DNA of 64,000 nucleotides from assembly GCF_949987535.1 (NCBI RefSeq), contig NW_026646025.1, forward strand, positions 2,046,001 to 2,110,000. Direction: 5' to 3'. This DNA comes from Balaenoptera acutorostrata. Taxonomy: Eukaryota > Chordata > Mammalia > Artiodactyla > Balaenopteridae. Of the stretch, positions 38,724 to 50,999 are shown in pieces. Under the pieces are notes generated by a model. That model was not told the DNA's origin. It was given only the letters and a program-made list of their open reading frames with translations, and ran no database searches. The translations under genes were made by a program, and so were the position numbers. Every line of letters starts with the position of its first letter. Positions within the stretch are counted from its first letter, which is position 1.

Positions 38724-39438
38724 AATTCCTGTCATCACAATGTTCCATGACCGTGTCATCACAATGCTACATGACCCTGGTCATCACAGTTCTCCATGAC
38801 CTTTGTCATCACAATGCTCTATGTCGCTTTTCATCACAATTCTCAATGACCACTTTTATCACTATGCTCGCTGACCATTTTCATCATATTTCTCTAGTGT
38901 CATTACAATACCCCATGGCCCCTTTCTTCACAATGCTCCATGATGCCTGTCATCACAATGCTCCATGGCTTTTGTTACCACAATGCTCCAGGACCAGTTT
39001 CATCACAATTCTCCATCCCCTTTGTCATCATGGTGCACAATGAAACCTTTCATTAAAATGCTCCATGACACTAGTCATCACAATACTCCATGGCCTTTAT
39101 CGTCACAATGCTCCCATGCACTTTTCCTCACGATGTTCCATGAATACTTTCATCACATTGCTCCATGACCATTGTCATCACAATAGTCCATACCCTTGTC
39201 AACACAATGCTGCCTAATCCATGTCATTACAATGCCCCATGACACCTGTCATCACAATTCGCTATGACCCTTGTCATCACAATACTCGATGAACCGTGTC
39301 ATCACAGTGTTACAGGACACATGTCATCACAATGATCCATGACTACTTCCATCACAATGCTCCAATACCCCTGTCATCACAATGCTCCATGGCCCCTCTT
39401 ATCATATTGCTCCATGATCTCTTTCTTCACAATGCTCC
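37705..39438 (+). repeat. HOR unit 17 (1734 bp), short block C, mosaic
   Basis: Block A and the trimers (about 38494-38767) follow unit 7 at an offset of 21,792 (GTATTAACAATG, ACAATTCTCCAG). By 39,115 block C is the unit 8 form (CATGCAC, 125-bp deletion). The switch lies between about 38,723 and 39,114. Private marks are GCTCAATGAAC (38,174, shared with unit 29), CATTGCAATG and CTTTTATCACT. Confidence 0.87.
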
Positions 39439-41297
39439 ATCACAACTGTCATCACCATGCCTCATGACGCCTGTCATCTCAATGCTCCATGGCCCCTTTC
39501 ATCAAAATGCTCCATGACCCAGTCATCACAATGTACCCATCCCTTTTCATCACAAAGCTCCATGGGCCCTGTCGTCTCAATGCTCCATGCACTTGTCTTC
39601 AAAATGCTCCACAACTCTTGTGATCATAATGCTCCATGCCAATGTCATCAAAATGCCCCATGACACTTGTCATCACAATGCTCCATGGCATTTGAAATCA
39701 CAATGTTCCATGGCCCCTGTCATCACAGTGCTCCATGATACCTTTCATCACAATTCTAGATGACCACTGTCATCACAATGCCCCATGACAGATGTTATCA
39801 CAATTCACCATGGTCCTTGTCATCACAATGCTCCATGAAGCGTGTCATCACAAGGTTCCAGGACACTTGTCATCACAATGAACCATGATGACATTCATCA
39901 CAGTGCTCCATGAACCCTGTCATCTCAATGATCCATAGCCTTTGTATTCACAATGCTCCATGGGCCCTGTAATCACAGTGCTCCATGACCCTTTTCATCA
40001 CAATGCTCCAAGACCGCTCTCAACACAATGCCCCATGACGCCTGACATCACAAATCTCCATAGCCTCTCTTACCAAAAAGCTCCATGATCGCTGTCAGCA
40101 GAATGTTCCATGACACTTTTCGTCACAATACTGCATGACCACTGTCTTCACACAGTTCTCTGCCCATATCATCACAATGTTCCTTGTCACCTTTAATCAC
40201 AATGCTCCATGCCCTTTCATCACAATGCTCCAGAAATCTTTTTCATCGCAATGTTCCTTGACTGTGTCATCACAATGCTCCATGGCCGTCATCAGCACAA
40301 TGCTCCAGAATTCTTGTCATCACAATGTTCCATGACCGTGTCACCACAATGCTTCATGGCCCTTGTCATCACAATGCTCCGGAATTCTTCTCATCACATT
40401 GTTCTATGACCGTGTCATCACAATGCTCCATGGCCCTTTTCAGCACAATGCTCCAGAATTCTTGTCATCACAATGTTCCATGACCGTGTCATCACAATGC
40501 TACATGACCCTGGTCATCACAGTTCTCCATGACTTTTGTCATCACAATGCTCTATGTCGCTTTTCATCACAATTCTCAATGACCACTTTAATCACTTTGC
40601 TCGCTGACCATTTTCATCATATTTCTCTAGTGTCATTACAATACCCCATGGCCCCTTTCTTCACAATGCTCCATGATGCCTGTCATCACAATGCTCCATG
40701 GCTTTTGTTATCACAATGCTCCAGGACCAGTTTCATCACAATTCTCCATCCCCTTTGTCATCATGGTGCACAATGAAACCTTTTATTAAAATGCTCCATG
40801 ACACTAGTCATCACAATACTCCATGGCCTTTATCGTCACAATGCTCCCATCTACTTTTCCTCAGGATGTTCCATGAATACTTTCATCACATTGCTCCATG
40901 ACCATTGTCATCACAATAGTCCATACCCTTGTCAACACAATGCTGCATAATCCCTGTCATCACAATTCTCCATGACTGCTGTCATCACAGTAATCCAGGA
41001 CAATTTTCATCACAGTGCTTCATGCCCCCAGTCATCACAGTGCTCCATGATACCTTTCATCACAATTCCTAGATGATCAATGTCATCACAATGCCCGATG
41101 ACACTTGTCATCACAATTCGCTATGACCCTTGTCATCACAATACTCGATGAACCGTGTCATCACAGTGTTCCAGGACACATGTCATCACAATGATCCATG
41201 TCTACTTCCATCACAATGCTCCAATACCCCTGTCATCACAATGCTCCATGGCTCCTGTTATCATATTGCTCCATGATCTCTTTCATCACAATGCTCC
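39439..41297 (+). repeat. HOR unit 18 (1859 bp), A-prime/A recombinant
   Basis: The first 500 bp are A-prime (ending with the A-prime mark ATGATCCATAG at about 39,930-39,940). From CATGGGCCCTG at 39,962 the unit follows unit 10 at an offset of 18,149 bp to its end. Trimers lie at about 40227-40500. This is the only A-prime unit that switches into an ordinary block A, and the switch lies in about 25 bp. Confidence 0.9.
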
Positions 41298-41966
41298 ATA
41301 ACCACTGTCATCACCATGCCTCATAACGGCTCTCATCTCAATGCTTCATGGCCCCTTTCATCACAATGCTCCATGAACCCTGTCATCACAATGTACCCTG
41401 CCCTTTTCATCACAAAGCTCCGTGGGCCCTTTCATCACAATGCTCCATGCCCTTGTCATCAAAATGCTCCAGAACTCTTGTCATTATAATGCTCCATGCC
41501 AATGTCATCAAAAAGCCCCATGACACTTGTCATCACAATGCTCCATGGCCTTTGTCATCACAATGTTCCATGGCCCCTGTCATCACAGTGCTCCATGATA
41601 CCTTTCATCGCAAATCTAGATGACCACTGTCATCACAATGCCCCATGACAGATGTCATCACAATTCGCCATGGTCCTTGTCATCACAATGCTCCATGAAC
41701 CGTGTCATCACAAGGTTCCAGGACACTTGTCATCACAATGACCCAAGATCACATTCATCACGGTGCTCCATGAACCCTGTCATCTCAATGCTCCATAGCC
41801 TTTGTATTCACTATGCTCCATGGCCCCTGTAATCACAGTGCTCCATGACACTTTTCATCACAATGCTCCAAGAACGCTCTCAACACAATGCCCCATGACG
41901 CCTGACATCACAAATCTCCATAGCCTCTCTTACCAAAAAGCTCAATGATCGCTGTCAGCAGAATGT
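39962..41966 (+). repeat. Segment duplicated from 21,813-23,817 (offset 18,149)
   Basis: The 3' part of unit 18 and the 5' part of unit 19 follow units 10 and 11, with the marks CATGGGCCCTG, CTCAGGATG, CCCGATGAC and ATAACCACT. Both edges are crossover junctions inside units. Confidence 0.88.
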
Positions 41967-43031
41967 TCCATGACACTTTTCGTCACAATACTGCATGACC
42001 ACTGTCATCACAGAGTTCTCTGCCCATATCATCACAATGTTCCTTGTCCCCTTTAATCACAATGCTCCATGACCTTTCATCACAATGCTCCAGAAATCTT
42101 TTTCATCGCAATGTTCCTTGACTGTGTCATCACAATGCTCCATGGCCGTCATCAGCACAATGCTCCAGAATTCTTGTCATCACAATGTTCCATGACCGTG
42201 TCATCACAATGCTCCATGGCCCTTGTCATCACAATGCTCCGGAATTCTTCTCATCACATTGTTCCATGACCGTGTCATCACAATGCTCCATGGCCCATGT
42301 CAGCACAATGCTCCAGAATTCCTGTCATCACAATGTTCCATGACCGTGTCATCACAATGCTACATGACCCTGGTCATCACAGTTCTCCATGACCTTTGTC
42401 ATCACAATGCTCTATGTCGCTTTTCATCACAATTCTCAATGACCACTTTAATCACTATGCTCGCTGACCATTTTCATCATATTTCTCTAGTGTCATTACA
42501 ATACCCCATGGCCCCTTTCTTCACAATGCTCCATGATGCCTGTCATCACAATGCTCCATGGCTTTTGTTATCACAATGCTCCAGGACCAGTTTCATCACA
42601 ATTCTCCATCCCCTTTGTCATCATGGTGCACAATGAAACCTTTCATTAAAATGCTCCATGACACTAGTCATCACAATACTCCATGGCCTTTATCGTCACA
42701 ATGCTCCCATGCACTTTTCCTCACGATGTTCCATGAATACTTTCATCACATTGCTCCATGACCATTGTCATCACAATAGTCCATACCCTTGTCAACACAA
42801 TGCTGCCTAATCCATGTCATTACAATGCCCCATGACACCTGTCATCACAATTCGCTATGACCCTTGTCATCACAATACTCGATGAACCGTGTCATCACAG
42901 TGTTACAGGACACATGTCATCACAATGATCCATGACTACTTCCATCACAATGCTCCAATACCCCTGTCATCACAATGCTCCATGGCCCCTCTTATCATAT
43001 TGCTCCATGATCTCTTTCTTCACAATGCTCC
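41298..43031 (+). repeat. HOR unit 19 (1734 bp), short block C, mosaic
   Basis: It begins like unit 11 (ATAACCACTG, AAAGCTCAATGATCG) at an offset of 18,149. By 42,050 it follows unit 8 (CCTTGTCCCCTTT) at 23,526. The switch lies between about 41,966 and 42,050. Trimers at about 42087-42360; block C carries the 125-bp deletion. Confidence 0.88.
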
Positions 43032-44814
43032 ATCACAACTGTCATCACCATGCCTCATGACGCCTGTCATCTCAATGCTCCATGGCCCCTTTCATCAAAA
43101 TGCTCCATGACCCAGTCATCACAATGTACCCATCCCTTTTCATCACAAAGCTCCATGGGCCCTGTCGTCTCAATGCTCCATGCACTTGTCTTCAAAATGC
43201 TCCACAACTCTTGTGATCATAATGCTCCATGCCAATGTCATCAAAATGCCCCATGACACTTGTCATCACAATGCTCCATGGCATTTGAAATCACAATGTT
43301 CCATGGCCCCTGTCATCACAGTGCTCCATGATACCTTTCATCACAATTCTAGATGACCACTGTCATCACAATGCCCCATGACAGATGTTATCACAATTCA
43401 CCATGGTCCTTGTCATCACAATGCTCCATGAAGCGTGTCATCACAAGGTTCCAGGACACTTGTCATCACAATGAACCATGATGACATTCATCATAGTGCT
43501 CCATGAACCCTGTCATCTCAATGATCCATAGCCTTTGTATTCACAATGCTCCATGGCCCCTGTAATCACAGTGCTCCATGACCCCTTTCATCACAATGCT
43601 CCAAAACCGCTGTCATCACAATGCCCCATGACGCCTGCCATCACAAATCTCCATGGCCTCTCTTACCAAAGAGCTCCATGATCCCTGTCAGCACAATGTT
43701 CCATGACACTTTTCGTCACAATACTCCATGTCCTGTCTCATCACAGAGTTCTCTGCCCATATCATCACAATGTTCCTTGTCACCTTTAATCACAATGCTC
43801 CATACCCTTTCACCACAATGCTCCATAAATCTTGTCATCGCAATGTTCCTTGACCGTGTCATCACAATGCTCCATGGCCATTGTCATCACGATGCTCCAG
43901 AATTCTTGTCATCACAATGTTCCATGACCATGTCATCACAATGGTCCATGGCCCTTGTCAGCACAATGCTCCAGAATTCTTGTCATCACAATGTTCCATG
44001 ACCGTGTCATCACAATGCTACATGACCCTGGTCATCACAGTTCTCCATGACCTTTGTCATCACAATGCTCTATGTCGCTTTTCATCACAATTCTCAATGA
44101 CCACTTTAATCACTATGCTCGCTGACCATTTTCATCATATTTCTCTAGTGTCATTACAATACCCCATGGCCCCTTTCTTCACAATGCTCCATGATGCCTG
44201 TCATCACAATGCTCCATGGCTTTTGTTATCACAATGCTCCAGGACCAGTTTCATCACAATTCTCCATCCCCTTTGTCATCATGGTGCACAATGAACCCTT
44301 TCATTAAAATGCTGCATGACACTAGTCATCACAATACTCCATGGCCTTTATCGTCACAATGCTCCCATCTACTTTTCCTCACGATGTTCCATGAATACTT
44401 TCATCACATTGCTCCATGACCATTGTCATCACAATAGTCCATACCCTTGTCAACACAATGCTGCATAATCCCTGTCATCACAATTCTCCATGACTGCTGT
44501 CATCACAGTAATCTAGGACAATTTTCATCACAGTGCTTCATGCCCCCAGTCATCACAGTGCTCCATGATACCTTTCATCACAATTCCTAGATGATCAATG
44601 TCACACAATGCCCCATGACACTTGTCATCACAATTCGCTATGACCCTTGTCATCACAATACTCGATGAACCGTGTCATCACAGTGTTCCAGGACACATGT
44701 CATCACAATGATCCATGTCTACTTCCATCACAATGCTCCAATACCCCTGTCATCACAATGCTCCATGGCCCATGTTATCATATTGCTCCATGATCTCTTT
44801 CATCACAATGCTCC
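43032..44814 (+). repeat. HOR unit 20 (1783 bp), A-prime
   Basis: The counterpart of unit 9 at +23,526. Within A-prime it differs locally: CATGAAGCGTG (about 43,433, shared only with unit 18), CATCATAGTG and ATGATCCATAG. This suggests a patch of conversion or an exchange with unit 18. Trimers at about 43820-44018. Confidence 0.89.
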
Positions 44815-46674
44815 ATGACCACTGTCATCACCATGCCTCATAACGGCTCTCATCTCAATGCTCCATGGCCCCTTTCATCACAATGCTCCATGAACCCTGT
44901 CATCACAATGTACCCTGCCCTTTTCATCACAAAGCTCCGTGGGCCCTGTCATCACAATGCTCCATGCCCTTGTCATCAAAATGCTCCAGAACTCTTGTCA
45001 TCATAATGCTCCATGCCAATGTCATCAAAAAGCCCCATGACACTTGTCATCACAATGCTCCATGGCCTTTGTCATCACAATGTTCCATGGCCCCTGTCAT
45101 CACAGTGCTCCATGATACCTTTCATCGCAAATCTAGATGACCACTGTCATCACAATGCCCCATGACAGATGTCATCACAATTCGCCATGGTCCTTGTCAT
45201 CACAATGCTCCATGAACCGTGTCATCACAAGGTTCCAGGACACTTGTCATCACAATGACCCAAGATCACATTCATCACGGTGCTCCATGAACCCTGTCAT
45301 CTCAATGCTCCATAGCCTTTGTATTCACAATGCTCCATGGGCCCTGTAATCACAGTGCTCCATGACCCTTTTCATCACAATGCTCCAAGACCGCTCTCAA
45401 CACAATGCCCCATGACGCCTGACATCACAAATCTCCATAGCCTCTCTTACCAAAAAGCTCCATGATCGCTGTCAGCAGAATGTTCCATGACACTTTTCGT
45501 CACAATACTGCATGACCACTGTCTTCACACAGTTCTCTGCCCATATCATCACAATGTTCCTTGTCACCTTTAATCACAATGCTCCATGCCCTTTCATCAC
45601 AATGCTCCAGAAATCTTTTTCATCGCAATGTTCCTTGACTGTGTCATCACAATGCTCCATGGCCGTCATCAGCACAATGCTCCAGAATTCTTGTCATCAC
45701 AATGTTCCATGACCGTGTCACCACAATGCTTCATGGCCCTTGTCATCACAATGCTCCGGAATTCTTCTCATCACATTGTTCTATGACCGTGTCATCACAA
45801 TGCTCCATGGCCCTTTTCAGCACAATGCTCCAGAATTCTTGTCATCACAATGTTCCATGACCGTGTCATCACAATGCTACATGACCCTGGTCATCACAGT
45901 TCTCCATGACTTTTGTCATCACAATGCTCTATGTCGCTTTTCATCACAATTCTCAATGACCACTTTAATCACTTTGCTCGCTGACCATTTTCATCATATT
46001 TCTCTAGTGTCATTACAATACCCCATGGCCCCTTTCTTCACAATGCTCCATGATGCCTGTCATCACAATGCTCCATGGCTTTTGTTATCACAATGCTCCA
46101 GGACCAGTTTCATCACAATTCTCCATCCCCTTTGTCATCATGGTGCACAATGAAACCTTTTATTAAAATGCTCCATGACACTAGTCATCACAATACTCCA
46201 TGGCCTTTATCGTCACAATGCTCCCATCTACTTTTCCTCAGGATGTTCCATGAATACTTTCATCACATTGCTCCATGACCATTGTCATCACAATAGTCCA
46301 TACCCTTGTCAACACAATGCTGCATAATCCCTGTCATCACAATTCTCCATGACTGCTGTCATCACAGTAATCCAGGACAATTTTCATCACAGTGCTTCAT
46401 GCCCCCAGTCATCACAGTGCTCCATGATACCTTTCATCACAATTCCTAGATGATCAATGTCATCACAATGCCCGATGACACTTGTCATCACAATTCGCTA
46501 TGACCCTTGTCATCACAATACTCGATGAACCGTGTCATCACAGTGTTCCAGGACACATGTCATCACAATGATCCATGTCTACTTCCATCACAATGCTCCA
46601 ATACCCCTGTCATCACAATGCTCCATGGCTCCTGTTATCATATTGCTCCATGATCTCTTTCATCACAATGCTCC
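44815..46674 (+). repeat. HOR unit 21 (1860 bp)
   Basis: A copy of unit 10 at +23,526 with all its diagnostic marks (GGGCCCTG, CTCAGGATG, CCCGATGAC). Trimers at about 45604-45877. A few single-base differences are seen, for example GATCCATGTC near 46,569 where unit 10 has GATCTATGTC. Confidence 0.92.
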
Positions 46675-48629
46675 ATAACCACTGTCATCACCATGCCTCA
46701 TAACGGCTCTCATCTCAATGCTTCATGGCCCCTTTCATCACAATGCTCCATGAACCCTGTCATCACAATGTACCCTGCCCTTTTCATCACAAAGCTCCGT
46801 GGGCCCTTTCATCACAATGCTCCATGCCCTTGTCATCAAAATGCTCCAGAACTCTTGTCATTATAATGCTCCATGCCAATGTCATCAAAAAGCCCCATGA
46901 CACTTGTCATCACAATGCTCCATGGCCTTTGTCATCACAATGTTCCATGGCCCCTGTCATCACAGTGCTCCATGATACCTTTCATCGCAAATCTAGATGA
47001 CCACTGTCATCACAATGCCCCATGACAGATGTCATCACAATTCGCCATGGTCCTTGTCATCACAATGCTCCATGAACCGTGTCATCACAAGGTTCCAGGA
47101 CACTTGTCATCACAATGACCCAAGATCACATTCATCACGGTGCTCCATGAACCCTGTCATCTCAATGCTCCATAGCCTTTGTATTCACTATGCTCCATGG
47201 CCCCTGTAATCACAGTGCTCCATGACACTTTTCATCACAATGCTCCAAGAACGCTCTCAACACAATGCCCCATGACGCCTGACATCACAAATCTCCATAG
47301 CCTCTCTTACCAAAAAGCTCAATGATCGCTGTCAGCAGAATGTTCCATGACACTTTTCGTCACAATACTGCATGACCACTGTCATCACAGAGTTCTCTGC
47401 CCATATCATCACAATGTTCCTTGTCACCTTTAATCACAATGCTCCATGCCCTTTCATCACAATGCTCCAGAAATCTTTTTCATCGCAATGTTCCTTGACT
47501 GTGTCATCACAATGCTCCATGGCCGTCATCAGCACAATGCTCCAGAATTCTTGTCATCACAATGTTCCATGACCGTGTCATCACAATGCTCCATATCCTT
47601 TGTCATCAGAATGCTCCAGAATTCTTGTCATCAAAATGTTCCATGACCGTGTCATCACAATGCTCCATGGCCCTTTTCAGCACAATGCTCCAGAATTCCT
47701 GTCATCACAATGTTCCATGACCGTGTCATCACAATGCTCCATGGCCCTTGTCATCACAATGCTCCAAAATTCTTGTCATCACAATGTTCCATACCGTGTC
47801 ATCACAATGCTCCATGGCCATTGTCATCACAATGCTCCAGAATTCTTGTCATCACAATGTTCCATGACCATGTCATCACAATGGTCCATGGCCCTTGTCA
47901 GCACAATGCTCCAGAATTCTTGTCATCACAATGTTCCATGACCGTGTCATCACAATGCTACATGACCCTGGTCATCACAGTTCTCCATGACCTTTGTCAT
48001 CACAATGCTCTATGTCGCTTTTCATCACAATTCTCAATGACCACTTTAATCACTATGCTCGCTGACCATTTTCATCATATTTCTCTAGTATCATTACAAT
48101 ACCCCATGGCCCCTTTCTTCACAATGCTCCATGATGCCTGTCATCACAATGCTCCATGGCTTTTGTTATCACAATGCTCCAGGACCAGTTTCATCACAAT
48201 TCTCCATCCCCTTTGTCATCATGGTGCACAATGAAACCTTTCATTAAAATGCTCCATGACACTAGTCATCACAATACTCCATGGCCTTTATCGTCACAAT
48301 GCTCCCATGCACTTTTCCTCACGATGTTCCATGAATACTTTCATCACATTGCTCCATGACCATTGTCATCACAATAGTCCATACCCTTGTCAACACAATG
48401 CTGCCTAATCCATGTCATTACAATGCCCCATGACACCTGTCATCACAATTCGCTATGACCCTTGTCATCACAATACTCGATGAACCGTGTCATCACAGTG
48501 TTACAGGACACATGTCATCACAATGATCCATGACTACTTCCATCACAATGCTCCAATACCCCTGTCATCACAATGCTCCATGGCCCCTCTTATCATATTG
48601 CTCCATGATCTCTTTCTTCACAATGCTCC
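46675..48629 (+). repeat. HOR unit 22 (1955 bp), short block C
   Basis: A copy of unit 11 at +23,526 and of unit 25 at +7667. It has the mutated ATAACCACTG start, trimers at about 47464-47958, the 23-bp TTCCATACCGTG monomer and the 125-bp deletion in block C. Confidence 0.92.
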
Positions 48630-50999
48630 ATCACAACTGTCATCACCATGCCTCATGACGCCTGTCATCTCAATGCTCCATGGCCCCTTTCATCAAAATG
48701 CTCCATGACCCAGTCATCACAATGTACCCATCCCTTTTCATCACAAAGCTCCATGGGCCCTGTCGTCTCAATGCTCCATGCACTTGTCTTCAAAATGCTC
48801 CACAACTCTTGTGATCATAATGCTCCATGCCAATGTCATCAAAATGCCCCATGACACTTGTCATCACAATGCTCCATGGCATTTGAAATCACAATGTTCC
48901 ATGGCCCCTGTCATCACAGTGCTCCATGATACCTTTCATCACAATTCTAGATGACCACTGTCATCACAATGCCCCATGACAGATGTTATCACAATTCACC
49001 ATGGTCCTTGTCATCACAATGCTCCATGAACCGTGTCATCACAAGGTTCCAGGACACTTGTCATCACAATGAACCATGATGACATTCATCACAGTGCTCC
49101 ATGAACCCTGTCATCTCAATGTTCCATAGCCTTTGTATTCACAATGCTCCATGGCCCCTGTAATCACAGTGCTCCATGACCCCTTTCATCACAATGCTCC
49201 AAAACCGCTGTCATCACAATGCCCCATGACGCCTGCCATCACAAATCTCCATGGCCTCTCTTACCAAAGAGCTCCATGATCCCTGTCAGCACAATGTTCC
49301 ATGACAGTTTTCGTCACAATACTCCATGTCCTGTCTCATCACAGAGTTCTCTGCCCATATCATCACAATGTTCCTTGTCACCTTTAATCACAATGCTCCA
49401 TACCCTTTCACCAGAATGCTCCATAAATCTTGTCATCGCAATGTTCCTTAACCGTGTCATCACAATGCTCCATGGCCATTGTCATCACAATGCTCCAGAA
49501 TTCTTGTCATCACAATGTTCCATGACCATGTCATCACAATGGTCCATGGCCCTAGTCAGCACAATGCTCCAGAATTCTTGTCATCACAATGTTCCATGAC
49601 CGTGTCATCACAATGCTACATGACCCTGGTCATCACAGTTCTCCATGACCTTTGTCATCACAATGCTCTATGTCGCTTTTCATCACAATTCTCAATGACC
49701 ACTTTAATCACTATGCTCGCTGACCATTTTCATCATATTTCTCTAGTGTCATTACAATACCCCATGGCCCCTTTCTTCACAATGCTCCATGATGCCTGTC
49801 ATCACAATGTTCCATGACCGTGTCATCACAATGCTCCATGGCCATTGTCATCACAATGCTTCAGAATTCTTGTCATCACAATGTTCCATGACCGTATCAT
49901 CACAATGCTCCATGGCGCTTGTCAGCACAATGCTCCAGAATTCTTCTCATCACAATATTCCATGACTGTGTCATCACAATGCTCCATGGCCCTTGTCATC
50001 ACAATGCTCCAGAATTCTTGTCATCACAATGTTCCATGACCGTGTCATCACAATGCTCCATGGCCCTTGTCATGACAATGCTCCAGAATTCTTGTCATCA
50101 CAATGATCCATGACCGTGTCATCACAATGTTCCATGACCATGTCATCACAATGGTCCATGGCCGTACTCAGCACAATGCTCCATAATTCCTGTCATCACA
50201 ATGTTCCATGACCGTGTCATCACAATTCTCCATGACCCTGGTCATCACAGTTCTCCATGACCTTTGTCATCACAATGCTCTATGTCGCTTTTCATCACAA
50301 TTCTCAATGACCACTTTAATCACTATGCTCGCTGACCATTTTCATCATATTTCTCTAGTGTCATTACAATACCCCATGGCCCCTTTCTTCACAATGCTCC
50401 ATGATGCCTGTCATCACAATGCTCCATGGCTTTTGTTATCACAATGCTCCAGGACCAGTTTCATCACAATTCTCCATCCCCTTTGTCATCATGGTGCACA
50501 ATGAAACCTTTCATTAAAATGCTCCATGACACTAGTCATCACAATACTCCATGGCCTTTATCGTCACAATGCTCCCATGCACTTTTCATCACGATGTTCC
50601 ATGAATACTTTCATCACATTGCTCCATGACCATTGTCATCACAATAGTCCATACCCTTGTCAACACAATGCTGCATAATCCCTGTCATCACAATTCTCCA
50701 TGACTGCTGTCATCACAATAATCCAGGCCAATTTTCATCACAGTGCTCCATGATACCTTTCATCACAATTCCTAGATGATCAATGTCACACAATGCCCCA
50801 TGACACTTGTCATCACAATTCGCTATGACCCTTGTCATCACAATACTCGATGAACCGTGTCATCACAGTGTTCCAGGACACATGTCATCACAATGATCCA
50901 TGTCTACTTCCATCACAATGCTCCAATACCCCTGTCATCACAATGCTCCATGGCCCCTGTTATCATATTGCTCCATGATCTCTTTCATCACAATGCTCC
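48630..50999 (+). repeat. HOR unit 23 (2370 bp), A-prime, doubled block C head
   Basis: A copy of unit 12 at +23,526. Block C heads at about 49617-49809 and from about 50227. It has GCCGTACTCAGC near 50,163 where units 12, 14 and 26 have GCCGTAGTCAGC. Confidence 0.92.
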
